A DNA stretch of 64,000 nt from Nonomuraea muscovyensis. Its GTDB lineage: Bacteria > Actinomycetota > Actinomycetes > Streptosporangiales > Streptosporangiaceae. The position numbers and the translations under genes are program-made. Shown here in pieces: positions 25,923 through 34,701 of the stretch (positions are counted from its first letter, which is position 1; the number at the start of each line of letters is the position of its first letter). Location: the NCBI RefSeq assembly GCF_014207745.1, contig NZ_JACHJB010000001.1, positions 3,100,001-3,164,000 on the forward strand, in the 5' to 3' direction. The notes under the pieces are model-generated. The model was not told the DNA's origin, ran no database searches, and was given only the letters and a program-made list of their open reading frames with translations.

Positions 25923-27716
25923 GTGCGCTGGCTCTTCGTGCTGCTGGGTGCGGCCGTCCTGGCAGCCGTGGCGGCCGTCATCGTGGTCCTCCCCGACGAC
26001 CCGCCGCCCGCGCGGGTCAGCCGGCAGGCCGCGCCCACCCCCACGCCCACCGCCACCGAGCCCACCCCGCAGGTGCCCGAGTTCACCGACGTGTGCGGCA
26101 CCTACGAGACCGCCGAGAAGTACCCGTACGCCGTCACCGGCTACTGGATCACGCCGCAGTCCAACCGGTGCACCTGGCGCAAGCAGCTCCAGGAGATCCA
26201 CAGCGTCGGCGGCGACACGGTCATCCGGATCGGCTACGGCCTGCAGTACCGCGCCGTCGACGACGAGGGCCGTGTCCTGGCCAAGGACGGCACCCGCGAC
26301 TCGCTCTACAAGGACTGCGTGGAGGACGGCCTGTCCTGCCACGACGCGGCGGAGCGCGACCTCAGACGGGCCCACCCGGGCAACCGGGTCGCCCGCACCT
26401 ACGTCTACCGCACCGACCAGGCGTTCGGCCCCGACCTGTTCCGCTGCTCCGAGGTGGAGCGCTCGGTCCCGGGGGGCAAGCGCGTCTACTACCGGGTGCT
26501 CGCGCCCATGGACGGCTCCGACGACGCCACCTGCGACTTCACCAAGCCCAAACCGTACGACCTGATCATCATCGCGGGCGCGGCCGACGACAGCCTCACC
26601 GAGCTGCTCTCCCTCGGCGACCGGTTCGGCATCCGGGTCTTCCCCGCGCTCCCGCTGGCCCCGCGCGACCCCAAGACGCCCATCAGGGCCAATCCCGACC
26701 ACATCGGCACGCTCACCACGCTGACCCGCCGCATCCTGCAGGACTACGGCGCGCGCTTCGCCGACCGCACCTCCCTCGGCGGCGTCTACCAGCCGTTCGA
26801 GGTGCAGATGGCCGCCTCCCTGGCCGGCAACCCCACCCTGGAGGTCTACAGCCAGCAGCACCGCATCGTGGAGCAGGAGCTGCCCGGCAAGCCCATCCTG
26901 ATCAGCCCCTACCTCGACGCGCGCAGGCGGGTCGCGTTCGGCCAGACGCCCGCCCAGGTCGCCGAGGGCTTCAAGGCGCTCGTCAAGACCGGCGTCGGCA
27001 TCATCGCGCCGCAGGACAGCCGCGGCACCGGCAAGGTCGGCCTGTTCTGGCCCGACCAGCGCGACGACGAGGTGGACGAACGCCTGCGCCCCGTCGTCGG
27101 CGAGACCACGTACGGCACCGCCTACCACGGCTCCACCCGCGACTACTACCGCGAGATGGCGCTGGCCCGCGACGAGATGCTGCGGGCCGGCCACGAGGTG
27201 GAGCTGTGGGCCAACGTCGAGTCGTTCGAGCCGTCCGGCGACAAGCCGTGCGCCGCCCAGGGCACCCGCGGCAAGACCGACAAGAAGCGCCTCGACCAGG
27301 CCGTCACCATGGCCGGCCGGTACGTCCAGAAGATCGTCTCGTACATGTGGAGCGACTTCATGACCTGCGGCTCGCCTTCGCTGGAGCAGGAGGTCATGAA
27401 GGACTGGGACCGCCCCATCGCGGTCGACGCCATCCGGCGCGGGCGCGACGCCCGCGACGGCGTCGAGGTGCGCGGCTACCACCTCAAGGACGGCACCGTC
27501 ACCGTGACCTGGCAGGACGGCGCCACCGAGATGGTCATCGCCACCACGGGCTGGCTGGACGAGGACCCGCTGGAGGAGCTGCCCGAAGGCATGCAGACGG
27601 CCTGGGTGCCGTTCGACTGGGGGCAGGTGCCGGCCGGCGAGTGGGTGCGGATCGGCGTCCGGCTCCCCTCGGGCCAGGAGACCACCGAACCCCTCCGCGT
27701 CCGGCTCACCACGTGA
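25923..27716 (+). CDS. Exported DUF4434-like glycosidase-fold protein
   Basis: A 597-residue protein starting at a GTG. Residues 3-22 form a signal anchor (WLFVLLGAAVLAAVAAVIVVL), followed by a Pro/Thr-rich linker. The body resembles DUF4434 TIM-barrel proteins near exopolysaccharide genes: VTGYWITPQSN starts the domain, strands such as LIIIAGAADDSLTELL and YQPFEVQMAA suggest a barrel, and GIIAPQDSRGTGKV is a conserved-looking active-site loop. The C-terminal beta domain may bind carbohydrate. It lies 43 bases after the glycosyltransferase gene. I infer a role in trimming or anchoring the exported polymer; catalytic residues are not identified. Confidence 0.65.
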   Translation: MRWLFVLLGAAVLAAVAAVIVVLPDDPPPARVSRQAAPTPTPTATEPTPQVPEFTDVCGTYETAEKYPYAVTGYWITPQSNRCTWRKQLQEIHSVGGDTVIRIGYGLQYRAVDDEGRVLAKDGTRDSLYKDCVEDGLSCHDAAERDLRRAHPGNRVARTYVYRTDQAFGPDLFRCSEVERSVPGGKRVYYRVLAPMDGSDDATCDFTKPKPYDLIIIAGAADDSLTELLSLGDRFGIRVFPALPLAPRDPKTPIRANPDHIGTLTTLTRRILQDYGARFADRTSLGGVYQPFEVQMAASLAGNPTLEVYSQQHRIVEQELPGKPILISPYLDARRRVAFGQTPAQVAEGFKALVKTGVGIIAPQDSRGTGKVGLFWPDQRDDEVDERLRPVVGETTYGTAYHGSTRDYYREMALARDEMLRAGHEVELWANVESFEPSGDKPCAAQGTRGKTDKKRLDQAVTMAGRYVQKIVSYMWSDFMTCGSPSLEQEVMKDWDRPIAVDAIRRGRDARDGVEVRGYHLKDGTVTVTWQDGATEMVIATTGWLDEDPLEELPEGMQTAWVPFDWGQVPAGEWVRIGVRLPSGQETTEPLRVRLTT

Positions 27717-27733
27717 CCGGCCGCCGCGGCGTG

Positions 27734-27739
27734 TAACGT
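27734..27739 (+). promoter_or_regulatory. Candidate -10 element (TAACGT)
   Basis: A TANNNT hexamer ends 7 bases before the ATG at 27747. No Shine-Dalgarno sequence is visible, suggesting a leaderless transcript. Confidence 0.4.
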
Positions 27740-27746
27740 GCCTGGC

Positions 27747-28412
27747 ATGGTCCCGAGCGTCCCGGTCAGCGTCGACCTGGTCGTGCTGACCGTCCGTTCC
27801 CACGCGCTGTGCGCGCTCGTCTGGCGCCGCGACAACCCGCCGTTCCTGCGCCGCTGGTCGCTGCCCGGCGGGTTCGTGCAGCTCGACGAGGACCTGCCCG
27901 CCGCCGCCCACCGCATCCTGGCCGAACGGGCCGGCCTCCCCGGCGCGCCGGTGCACCTGGAGCAGCTCCAGACCTACGGCTACCCCGACCGCGACCCGCG
28001 CCAGCGCGTCGTCAGCGTCGCCTACCTCGGCCTCGCCCCCGACCTGCCGGCCTCGGAGAAGGCCCACATGAGCTGGCAGCCGGCCGGCGACCTCACGGTC
28101 ATGGCCTTCGACCACCGGCGCATCATGCTCGACGGCATCGAACGGGCCCGGGCCAAGCTCGAGTACACCTCGCTGGGGGCCGCCTTCTGCCCTCCGGAGT
28201 TCACGGTCGCCGACCTGCGCAGGGTGTACGAGATCGTCTGGGACCGCCCGCTGGACCCACGCAACTTCCACCGCAAGGTCACCAAGGCCGAGGGCTTCTT
28301 GGTGGAGACGGGCGCCACCACCACCCGCGACGGCGGCCGCCCCGCCAAGCTCTACCGCCGCGGCCCCGCCGAACTCCTCCACCCTCCGATGCTCCGCTCG
28401 CTCAAGGAGTGA
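27747..28412 (+). CDS. NrtR-like Nudix-domain transcriptional regulator
   Basis: A 221-residue protein with a Nudix fold (about 1-140) fused to a C-terminal winged helix (FTVADLRRVYEIVWDRPLDPRNFHRKV, about 152-178). This is the NrtR architecture that controls NAD metabolism genes. The Nudix box reads GGFVQLDEDLPAAAHRILAERAGL. The expected REUXEE core is RILAER, so two metal-binding acidic positions are lost. That implies ligand sensing (ADP-ribose in known NrtR) instead of hydrolysis. No nad genes are nearby; the target is unknown. The GTG at 27738 is a less likely start. Confidence 0.75.
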   Translation: MVPSVPVSVDLVVLTVRSHALCALVWRRDNPPFLRRWSLPGGFVQLDEDLPAAAHRILAERAGLPGAPVHLEQLQTYGYPDRDPRQRVVSVAYLGLAPDLPASEKAHMSWQPAGDLTVMAFDHRRIMLDGIERARAKLEYTSLGAAFCPPEFTVADLRRVYEIVWDRPLDPRNFHRKVTKAEGFLVETGATTTRDGGRPAKLYRRGPAELLHPPMLRSLKE

Positions 28413-28745
28413 GCCGGGCATGGCCCCACAGGGCTGACAAGGGGAGCATGTGAAGGTTGTCACCCAGGGAAACGCTGTGGGCACCCAGGTGGAGGACGAC
28501 ACCGGCGACGAAGCGATCGCCCAACGCCTCGCGCAGCCATCGCAGGTGCGTCGCGTCCTTGACCGAAGGGGATGCGCTGGCGACGACCTCGATGCCGGCT
28601 ATGCGGCCGTCGGAGTGTTCCAGCACGAAGTCGATCTCTCGCCCGTTGCGATCGCGGAAGTAGTAGATCTTGAAGGGCTCCGCTCGTCAGTTCGTCCGTC
28701 TCGACGTGACTCGTCACCTCGTCCAACGGGAGCTCGTCATTAGTC
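28402..28745 (-). pseudogene. DUF4143 (AAA ATPase C-terminal) remnant
   Basis: Reading the minus strand gives FKIYYFRDRNGREIDFVLEHSDGR, then GIEVVASASPSVKDATHLRWLR and FVAGVVLHLGAHSVSLGDNL. This is the nuclease-like DUF4143 end of the AAA/DUF4143 ATPases. The upstream part (TSHVETDELTS) is in another frame with a TGA between, so the gene is frameshifted near 28682 and lacks its whole ATPase half. The Lys of the usual EVKAS motif is Val. It is a non-functional fragment lying between two intact genes. Confidence 0.7.
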
Positions 28746-28795
28746 CAGCAGCGGGATGAGGGACGGGGGTGGTGCCCCCAGGCAGGCGATGCTCC

Positions 28796-28801
28796 TAGAG
28801 T
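28796..28801 (+). promoter_or_regulatory. Candidate -10 element (TAGAGT) of hisC
   Basis: A TANNNT hexamer ends 6 bases before the hisC ATG at 28808. There is no Shine-Dalgarno sequence, so translation is probably leaderless. Confidence 0.45.
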
Positions 28802-28807
28802 GTGGGC

Positions 28808-29866
28808 ATGCCTCGTTTCCGCGCCATTCTGGACACCATGCCGGCTTACAAGCCAGGTAAGGCCGTGGCCGCCGCCGACGGCCGGTCCTTCAAGCTCTCC
28901 TCCAACGAGTCGCCCTACGACCCGCTGCCGTCGGTGGTCGAGGCGATCGCCGAGGGGGCCCGTCAGATCCACCGCTACCCCGACCCGGGCGCGATCGGGC
29001 TGACCGAGGCCATCGCCGAGCGGTACGGCGTGCCCGTCTCGCACATCGCGCTCGGCGCGGGCTCGGTGACCGTGGCCCAGCAGTTGTTCGAGGCCGTCGG
29101 CGAGCCGGGCGCCGAGGTGGTCTACGCCTGGCGTTCGTTCGAGGCCTACCCGCTGCTGGCCGACCTGTCCGGGGCGACGTCCGTGCGGGTGCCGCTCGCC
29201 GGTGAGGACCACGACCTCGACGCCATGGCGGAGGCGGTCACCGAGCGGACCCGCATGGTGTTCGTGTGCAACCCCAACAACCCGACCGGCACCTCGATCC
29301 GCCGGGCCGAGTTGGAGCGCTTCCTCGACCGGGTGCCCGGCGACGTGCTGGTGGTGCTGGACGAGGCCTACCGCGAGTACGTCCGCGACGAGGACGTCCC
29401 CGACGGGCTCACCCTCTACCGCGACCGGCCGAACGTCTGCGTGCTACGCACCTTCTCCAAGGCGTACGGGCTGGCGGGGCTGCGGGTCGGCTACCTGATC
29501 GGGCACGAGCCGGTGGCGGCGGCCATCCGCAAGACGATCATCCCGTTCGCCGTCAACCACCTCGCCCAGGTCGCCGCCGTCGCGTCCCTGCGCGCCGAGG
29601 ACGAGTTGCTGGAGCGGGTGGACCGCGTGGTCAAGGAGCGCACCCGCGTCCGCGAGGCGCTCATCGCCCAGGGCTGGGCCGTCCCGCCGACCGAGGCCAA
29701 CTTCGTCTGGCTCCGCCTCGGCGACCGCACGCTCGACTTCGCGGCGGCCTGCGCCGAGGAGGGCGTGGCGGTCCGGCCGTTCGCGGGCGAGGGCGCCCGG
29801 GTGTCCATCGGCGACGCGGAGGCCAACGACACCTTCCTCAGGGCCGCGGCGGCCTTCCGCCGCTGA
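28808..29866 (+). CDS. hisC: Histidinol-phosphate aminotransferase
   Basis: A 352-residue PLP enzyme of fold type I that makes histidinol phosphate from imidazole-acetol phosphate and glutamate; many actinobacterial copies also act on phenylalanine. The N-terminus PAYKPGK and [14 protein letters not shown] match HisC. Cofactor residues are [16 protein letters not shown] and the PLP Lys in [15 protein letters not shown] (about residue 218). The C-terminal R-rich FVWLRLGD is typical. ATG 28808 is preferred over the GTG at 28802. It lies outside any his operon. The 3' end overlaps the convergent transporter gene by 29 bases. Confidence 0.9.
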   Translation: MPRFRAILDTMPAYKPGKAVAAADGRSFKLSSNESPYDPLPSVVEAIAEGARQIHRYPDPGAIGLTEAIAERYGVPVSHIALGAGSVTVAQQLFEAVGEPGAEVVYAWRSFEAYPLLADLSGATSVRVPLAGEDHDLDAMAEAVTERTRMVFVCNPNNPTGTSIRRAELERFLDRVPGDVLVVLDEAYREYVRDEDVPDGLTLYRDRPNVCVLRTFSKAYGLAGLRVGYLIGHEPVAAAIRKTIIPFAVNHLAQVAAVASLRAEDELLERVDRVVKERTRVREALIAQGWAVPPTEANFVWLRLGDRTLDFAAACAEEGVAVRPFAGEGARVSIGDAEANDTFLRAAAAFRR

Positions 29867-30866
29867 CGTGGGACGGGTCGTCGCGGGGCGCGACCCGGTC
29901 CGCTTCGGCGCTCTCGTCGCCGGGCTTGCCGTCACCGGGCTTGCCGGGGTCCTCGCCGGAGCGGGGTGAGCCGCCGCGTTCGATCGAGATGACCAGGGCG
30001 ACGCCGACGAGGATGACCAGGCCGCCGACGAGGATCTGCCCGGTGACCTGCTCGTTCAGCACGAGTGCGCCCAGGACGACGGCCACCACCGGGTTGACGT
30101 AGGCGTAGGTCGAGATGAGCGAGATGGGCGCGTGGCCGAGCAGCCACGAGAACGCCGTGAACCCGATGAGCGAGCCCACGACGACCAGGTAGGCGAGCGC
30201 CGTCCACGACCGCCCGGTGATCGCCGCCAGGTCCACCCGCTCGCCCACGCCCGTGCCGAGCACGGTCAGGCCGACGCCGCCGACGAGCATCTCGACCGTG
30301 CTGGCGGCGAACGGGTTGGCGGGCATCGCGATCCGGCTCGACATGAAGGACCCGACCGACCACGACAGTGACCCGAAGAGGATCACCACGATCCCGAACG
30401 TGCTGCCCGCCTGGGCTCCGCTCAGCGACAGCGCCGCCACCCCGGCGAACCCGACCAGCACGCCCGCCAGGGTGAGCAGCTTGGGCCGGTCGCGCACCAT
30501 GATCCGGAAGACCACGAGCCACAGCGGCACCGACGCCACGAGGAGCGCCGCGAGGCCGGTGGAGATGTACTGCTCCGACACGGCCACCATGCCGTTGCCG
30601 AACGTGAGCAGCAGCAGTCCCACGACGGCCGCTCCGAAGAACTGCCTCCTGGTCATCCGGAAGGCCGCGACCCCGCCCCGCGCCAGGAGGAACCCGCCCA
30701 GCAGCAGTCCGGCCACGACGAACCGCATGGCTCCGCTGAGCAGGGGCGGGATGGACTCGACGGCCACGGCGATGCCGAGGTAGGTCGATCCCCACACCAC
30801 GTAGACGACGGCCAGCGCGCCCCAGACCAGGAGCGACGAGCGGCGGTCAGCAGTGTTTTGGTGCAT
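29838..30866 (-). CDS. EamA/DMT-family transporter
   Basis: A 342-residue membrane protein with ten predicted helices in two EamA repeats. The first starts [29 protein letters not shown], the signature of RhaT/YdcZ-like drug-metabolite transporters. The second repeat includes [35 protein letters not shown]. It likely exports metabolites or amino acids; the substrate is unknown. The hydrophilic C-terminal tail (about 35 residues) is encoded partly opposite the end of hisC. Confidence 0.88.
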   Translation of the reverse strand: MHQNTADRRSSLLVWGALAVVYVVWGSTYLGIAVAVESIPPLLSGAMRFVVAGLLLGGFLLARGGVAAFRMTRRQFFGAAVVGLLLLTFGNGMVAVSEQYISTGLAALLVASVPLWLVVFRIMVRDRPKLLTLAGVLVGFAGVAALSLSGAQAGSTFGIVVILFGSLSWSVGSFMSSRIAMPANPFAASTVEMLVGGVGLTVLGTGVGERVDLAAITGRSWTALAYLVVVGSLIGFTAFSWLLGHAPISLISTYAYVNPVVAVVLGALVLNEQVTGQILVGGLVILVGVALVISIERGGSPRSGEDPGKPGDGKPGDESAEADRVAPRDDPSHVSGGRPPRP

Positions 30867-30874
30867 GACTGATG

Positions 30875-30880
30875 ACAATA
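30875..30880 (-). promoter_or_regulatory. Candidate -10 element (TATTGT) for the EamA gene
   Basis: On the minus strand a TANNNT hexamer ends 8 bases before the ATG at 30866, with no ribosome site between. Confidence 0.35.
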
Positions 30881-31028
30881 TCGGTCATTCCCCGGCCGGA
30901 ACACGCGGATATCGGCCATAGATGTGGCGAGATCTTAGCGCTGATCGGCCTTCACGCCACTGTCGCGTCGCAGTCCGGCCGGACAGGCTGGTCACCGGCC
31001 CGAACCTCGTACTCATGTGAGGAAGACC

Positions 31029-31487
31029 ATGTCCGCAGTCACCGCAGTCCCCGCCGCCGCCAACGCCGCCGCGCTCGCCCACTACGCCGCCCGCCTCGCC
31101 TTCGAGACCGACGTCTCCGACGTGGCCGCCGACCTGGCGGTGGGGGAGCCCGGCATCGTGGTCGTGGACTCCCGCAGCCTGGAGAGCTGGCGACAGGGCC
31201 ACATCCAGGGCGCCGTCCACCTGCCCACCGCCGAGATCGCCGCCCGCGCGGCCGAAGTGGTGCCCGCGCACGTCACGGTGGTGACCTACTGCTGGGGTCC
31301 GGGTTGCAACGGCGCCACGCGGGCCGCCCTGGAGTTCGCCCGGCTGGGCTATCCGGTCAAGGAGATGCTGGGCGGCTTCGAGTATTGGGCCAGGGAGGGC
31401 TTGCCGGTGGAGACGGTCTCAGGGGCCGCCCGCCGCCCCGTGGACCCGCTGACGGCTCCCGTGACGGGCGCCGCCTGCGCCTGCTGA
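31029..31487 (+). CDS. Rhodanese-like sulfurtransferase
   Basis: A 152-residue single-domain rhodanese. Key segments are VVVDSRSLESWRQGHIQGAVHLP (the Asp-Ser-Arg substrate loop and CH2A-like element) and the active-site loop YCWGPGCNGA. The first Cys of that loop (about residue 87) is the persulfide carrier. An N-terminal Ala-rich helix precedes the domain, and the C-terminus ends CAC, adding two further Cys. The ATG at 31029 has GAGGAAG upstream. No sulfur-metabolism genes adjoin. The acceptor is unknown. Confidence 0.85.
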   Translation: MSAVTAVPAAANAAALAHYAARLAFETDVSDVAADLAVGEPGIVVVDSRSLESWRQGHIQGAVHLPTAEIAARAAEVVPAHVTVVTYCWGPGCNGATRAALEFARLGYPVKEMLGGFEYWAREGLPVETVSGAARRPVDPLTAPVTGAACAC

Positions 31488-31866
31488 GGCGCGGGAGGAG
31501 ATTGGCGCCCCCGTCCGAATCCCGTCGATCGGGGGCGTCGGAGAACATACCCGTATCCACAACGGTCAACCAAGAACTCCGTAAGACAGGCCACAAAACC
31601 CCTCCCGCCAAAGGGGACTTATGTGATGCAAACTCCCTTTTGTCCCAATGGCCACAAAGAACGGAAGGTATGGCCAAGAATGCGGCGTAACGGCGGCCCG
31701 CGATGTGCCGGGTCAGCGGCCGTCTTCCTGGAAGGCCCCCGGCCCCGTGCGGCGGTTGGCGGCCGGCTCGGCCGTGCCGTCAAAGGGATTTCTCCAAAAG
31801 GCGAATGAGTACGGCCCGCCGCCCGTGGAAGGGGAAGGTGGACGGCGGACCTGTACAAAGGGGCGG
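31488..31866. other. Convergent intergenic region, locally AT-richer
   Basis: 380 bases between the 3' ends of the rhodanese and the regulator. A hairpin with arms CGCCCCCG (31506-31513) and CGGGGGCG (31530-31537) probably terminates the rhodanese transcript. Bases 31550-31680 are less GC-rich than the surroundings. They hold a short ORF (31626-31808) preceded by AAAGGGG, with Cys residues in FCPNGHKERK and GGPRCAGS. Coding is doubtful. Confidence 0.35.
31506..31537 (+). terminator. Hairpin terminator after the rhodanese gene
   Basis: Eight-base perfectly complementary arms (CGCCCCCG/CGGGGGCG) with a 16-base loop, 19 bases after the stop codon at 31487. There is no U-tract. Confidence 0.45.
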
Positions 31867-33156
31867 TCAGCGCGGACCGAGCTTCTCCACGATGAGCCGG
31901 TAGAGCTGCCGCGGCCGCCCCGGCTGCGGCGTGCGGTTCGGCGGGAGCGGCCACGCGAGTCCCTCGTCAACCAGCGTGCGCAGCAACCGCCGAGCCGTCC
32001 GCGGTGTCACCCCGAGCATCTTGCCCGCGCCCTCGGCGTCGACGACCGTGTCTCCGCTCTCCAGCTTGGCCGCCAGCCGCGCCAGCACCTCCACGCCCTT
32101 GGGCTTGAGCGCGGTCGCGCCCGTAGGCGGCATCCTGGGGGCCGGGATGAGGGCTCGGCCCTCGCGATCCACGGCGAACCCCTGGGCCTGCTTGCCGGCC
32201 TGCGTGCGTGCCAGCGCGGCCCGTGCGTGCGCCTCCGCGTCGTGCGTCGTGCGACCCATCCCCACACCTACCTCGACCGCCAGCCCCAGCTCGTCGCGGA
32301 TCCTGGACGCGAACGGCAGCACCCTGAAGCCGTCGGTGGCCGCCGCGACCGAGCCCCTGGTCGCTATCACCAGGTAGCTGTGGTCGTCGATGGGCCAGAC
32401 GGTCGCGTTGATGCGGTTCGCCTCCTGCACGAGCAGCCGGTGCAGAGACAGCCGCAGCTCGTCGCGCCAGTAGCGCGGTGCGGCGCGCCGCACCGGCTCG
32501 CGCAATGTCGGAACCTCCACCAGCACCACCGTGAGCTGGGACTCCTCCAGCCGGTGGTGGGCGCCCAGCAGCGCCGCCGTGTGCAGCGCCGTGCGCACCG
32601 CCGCCGAGGTGGGCCTGACCCTGATGGCCGGCACGCCCGCCGCCTGCAGGCGGTCGGCGACCGCCGGCAGGCACGTCAGCGCACCCGTGGTGGCGCCCTG
32701 GCGGGCCAGCCGTTCATGGTAGGCCGCGATCGTGCCAGTGGCTCCTGGCTCGTCGCGACTGTGCACGTCCCCGGCGGGGATGCCGAGATCGGTGTACGCC
32801 TCCTCGACGTCGGCTCGGGACACCACGTCGACGCTGACCCGTTGCGGGTCGATGCGCGGATCCAGCGCGGCCTTCGCCAGCGCGGCGACCAAGGCGGCGC
32901 CGCCGAGCTGCACGTAGGTCGCGGGCATCGTCAGCACGCCGGAACGCCTGGCCAGGTCATAGGGGACCGGGCTGGCGAACAGGCACGCGTCGACACCGGG
33001 ACCGAGCCGCGTCACCTTGTCGGGCGCCTCCTGCTCATCGCGGTAGGCGGCCGCCACAAGGCGACAGGGCAGAGGCGCCGCGGCGTGCCCCATCAACATG
33101 ACGCGCTCGACCAGATCGTGGGGTCCGACCACGCCGATAGTGAGGTCCGGTGTCAT
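31867..33156 (-). CDS. Regulator with PrpR_N/GTPCH III-like region and C-terminal HTH
   Basis: This 429-residue protein has three parts. The N-terminal alpha/beta region (TIGVVGPHDLVERVMLMG to about 205) resembles the sensory domains of PrpR-like regulators. A middle domain (LTVVLVEVPTLRE, then WRDELRLSLHRLLVQEANRI, then LAVEVGVGMGRTTHDAEAHA) looks like the GTP cyclohydrolase III/nucleotide-cyclase ferredoxin-like fold. The end is a winged helix (KMLGVTPRTARRLLRTLVDEGL). It would sense a ligand and bind DNA. It is an orphan gene. An earlier in-frame start at 33216 is possible. No catalytic claim is made. Confidence 0.6.
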   Translation of the reverse strand: MTPDLTIGVVGPHDLVERVMLMGHAAAPLPCRLVAAAYRDEQEAPDKVTRLGPGVDACLFASPVPYDLARRSGVLTMPATYVQLGGAALVAALAKAALDPRIDPQRVSVDVVSRADVEEAYTDLGIPAGDVHSRDEPGATGTIAAYHERLARQGATTGALTCLPAVADRLQAAGVPAIRVRPTSAAVRTALHTAALLGAHHRLEESQLTVVLVEVPTLREPVRRAAPRYWRDELRLSLHRLLVQEANRINATVWPIDDHSYLVIATRGSVAAATDGFRVLPFASRIRDELGLAVEVGVGMGRTTHDAEAHARAALARTQAGKQAQGFAVDREGRALIPAPRMPPTGATALKPKGVEVLARLAAKLESGDTVVDAEGAGKMLGVTPRTARRLLRTLVDEGLAWPLPPNRTPQPGRPRQLYRLIVEKLGPR

Positions 33157-33163
33157 CGCACTC

Positions 33164-33280
33164 GGGCGTGACACTCGTGTTGTTTCTTCGGCCCTCTCGA
33201 CCAATGTTCGTCCCATCCTGCCGTAAGTTGCAGTGCTCTCTTTTGGAACGATCGCTCGCGAGGGCCGTAATGTCACGCCC
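33164..33280. promoter_or_regulatory. Separated inverted repeat upstream of the HTH regulator
   Basis: GGGCGTGACA at 33164-33173 and its exact reverse complement TGTCACGCCC at 33271-33280 flank about 100 bases upstream of the regulator start. They could be two operator half-sites for autoregulation with DNA looping. Between them, at 33279-33299, an 8-base stem (CCGACTTT/AAAGTCGG) may terminate murA transcription. Confidence 0.35.
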
Positions 33281-33357
33281 GACTTTTCCGGAAAGTCGGC
33301 GGTCCCGACCGCGCTACAACAAGTATGGGCAGCTCAGGAGGCATTTCCCGGTGATTT

Positions 33358-34623
33358 TCAACCCGCAGAAATCTCTCGTGTAATGTCCGCTCCAAGAGCT
33401 CGCATTCGCTCGGCGAGATGCGCGTGCCCGCGGTCGATGAGGTATCCCGACTCGATGACCGTCTCGCCCCTCGCGGCGAGTCCGGCGAGCACCAATGCGA
33501 TGCCCGAACGCAGATCGTGCGCCGTCACCCGAGTGCCCGTCAGCGGGGTGGCGCCGCGGACGATCGCCCGGCTGCCCTCCACCTTCACGTCGGCGCCCAT
33601 CTTGTTCAGCTCGCCGGCCAGTGCGAACCTGCCGTCGAAGATGCGCTCGTGGATGTAGCTGTGGCCGCCGGCCAGGGCCGCGACCGTCATCATCGGCGAC
33701 TGCAGGTCGGTGGCGAAGCCGGGATAGGTGTCGGTGATGATGTTGATGGGGCGCAGCGGCCCGTCGCAGCGCACGTTCAGCACGGCGCCCTGCCGGGCGA
33801 ACTCGACGCCCATCTGCTCCAGCTTGTAGCGGACGACACCGAGATCGAGGCCGGTGCCCACGAGGCTCACCTCGCCCTGCGTGATCGCCGCCGCCATCGC
33901 GAAGACGCCCGCGTCGAGCCGGTCGGGCATCACGGTGTGCTCGACCGCGTGCAGCTCCTGGACGCCCTCCACGGTGATGAACCCCGTGCCGCCGCCGCTG
34001 ATCCGCGCGCCCATCTTGGTGAGCATGTCGATGACGTCGAGCACCTCGGGCTCCAGCGCGGCGTTCTCGATCACGGTCGTGCCGCGGGCCAGCGCGCCGG
34101 CCATGATGAGGTTCTCGGTGCCGGTGTGGGAGGGGGTGTCGAGGTAGAGGGTCGCGCCGGTCAGGCCCGAGGCCTTGACGTGGATGACGGTCTCGCCCTC
34201 GTCCACGACCGCGCCGAGCCGCTTGTAGCCGAGGTAGTGGAAGTCGAGGTTGCGGCTGCCGAGGTTGCAGCCGCCGACGCCCTCGACGATCGCCTCGCCG
34301 AGCCGGTGCAGCAGCGCGGGCGTGAACAGCACCGAGCCACGGAATCGCCGGGCGATCTCGGCGGGCAGGACGGGGCTGTGCAGCCGCGAGGCGTCGATGA
34401 CCAGCGTGCGCTCGGCCTCGTGCAGCTCGACGTGCGCCCCGACGGTCTCGGCCAGCTCGACCGCGCGGCGGACGTCCTCGATGAGCGGGACGTTCCGCAG
34501 CACGGTCCGGCCCTTCGGGACGAGCAGCGCGGCACCGATCATGGGCAGCACGGCGTTCTTCGCGCCCTGGATGAAGGCGGTTCCACGCAGGGCGTTGCCA
34601 CCGCGCACGCGGTAACGGACCAT
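33358..34623 (-). CDS. murA: UDP-N-acetylglucosamine 1-carboxyvinyltransferase
   Basis: A 421-residue EPSP-synthase-fold enzyme that transfers enolpyruvate from PEP to UDP-GlcNAc, the first committed step of peptidoglycan synthesis. The conserved Lys is in QGAKNAVLP, and the PEP-binding Cys is present in EGVGGCNLGSRNLDFH, so it would be fosfomycin-sensitive in principle. The Asp of DTYPGFATDLQSPMM and the Arg of LIDRGHAHLAERM match the family. A GAGGAG site precedes the ATG. It follows purC by 78 bases on the same strand, an unusual purine/cell-wall pairing. Whether a second murA exists elsewhere is unknown. Confidence 0.88.
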   Translation of the reverse strand: MVRYRVRGGNALRGTAFIQGAKNAVLPMIGAALLVPKGRTVLRNVPLIEDVRRAVELAETVGAHVELHEAERTLVIDASRLHSPVLPAEIARRFRGSVLFTPALLHRLGEAIVEGVGGCNLGSRNLDFHYLGYKRLGAVVDEGETVIHVKASGLTGATLYLDTPSHTGTENLIMAGALARGTTVIENAALEPEVLDVIDMLTKMGARISGGGTGFITVEGVQELHAVEHTVMPDRLDAGVFAMAAAITQGEVSLVGTGLDLGVVRYKLEQMGVEFARQGAVLNVRCDGPLRPINIITDTYPGFATDLQSPMMTVAALAGGHSYIHERIFDGRFALAGELNKMGADVKVEGSRAIVRGATPLTGTRVTAHDLRSGIALVLAGLAARGETVIESGYLIDRGHAHLAERMRALGADITREISAG

Positions 34624-34701
34624 TCGTGCGGCTCCTCGGAAGTATCAGTCGGCCTTAGACCGGGCCAACAGTAGCCGCTCGCACCGCCTGTCCCGGCCGA
34701 A

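Noticed and set aside
25884..28502. 872-codon minus-strand frame
   Set aside because: It is the shadow of the DUF4434-like and Nudix genes in opposite phase; no start signal or homology.
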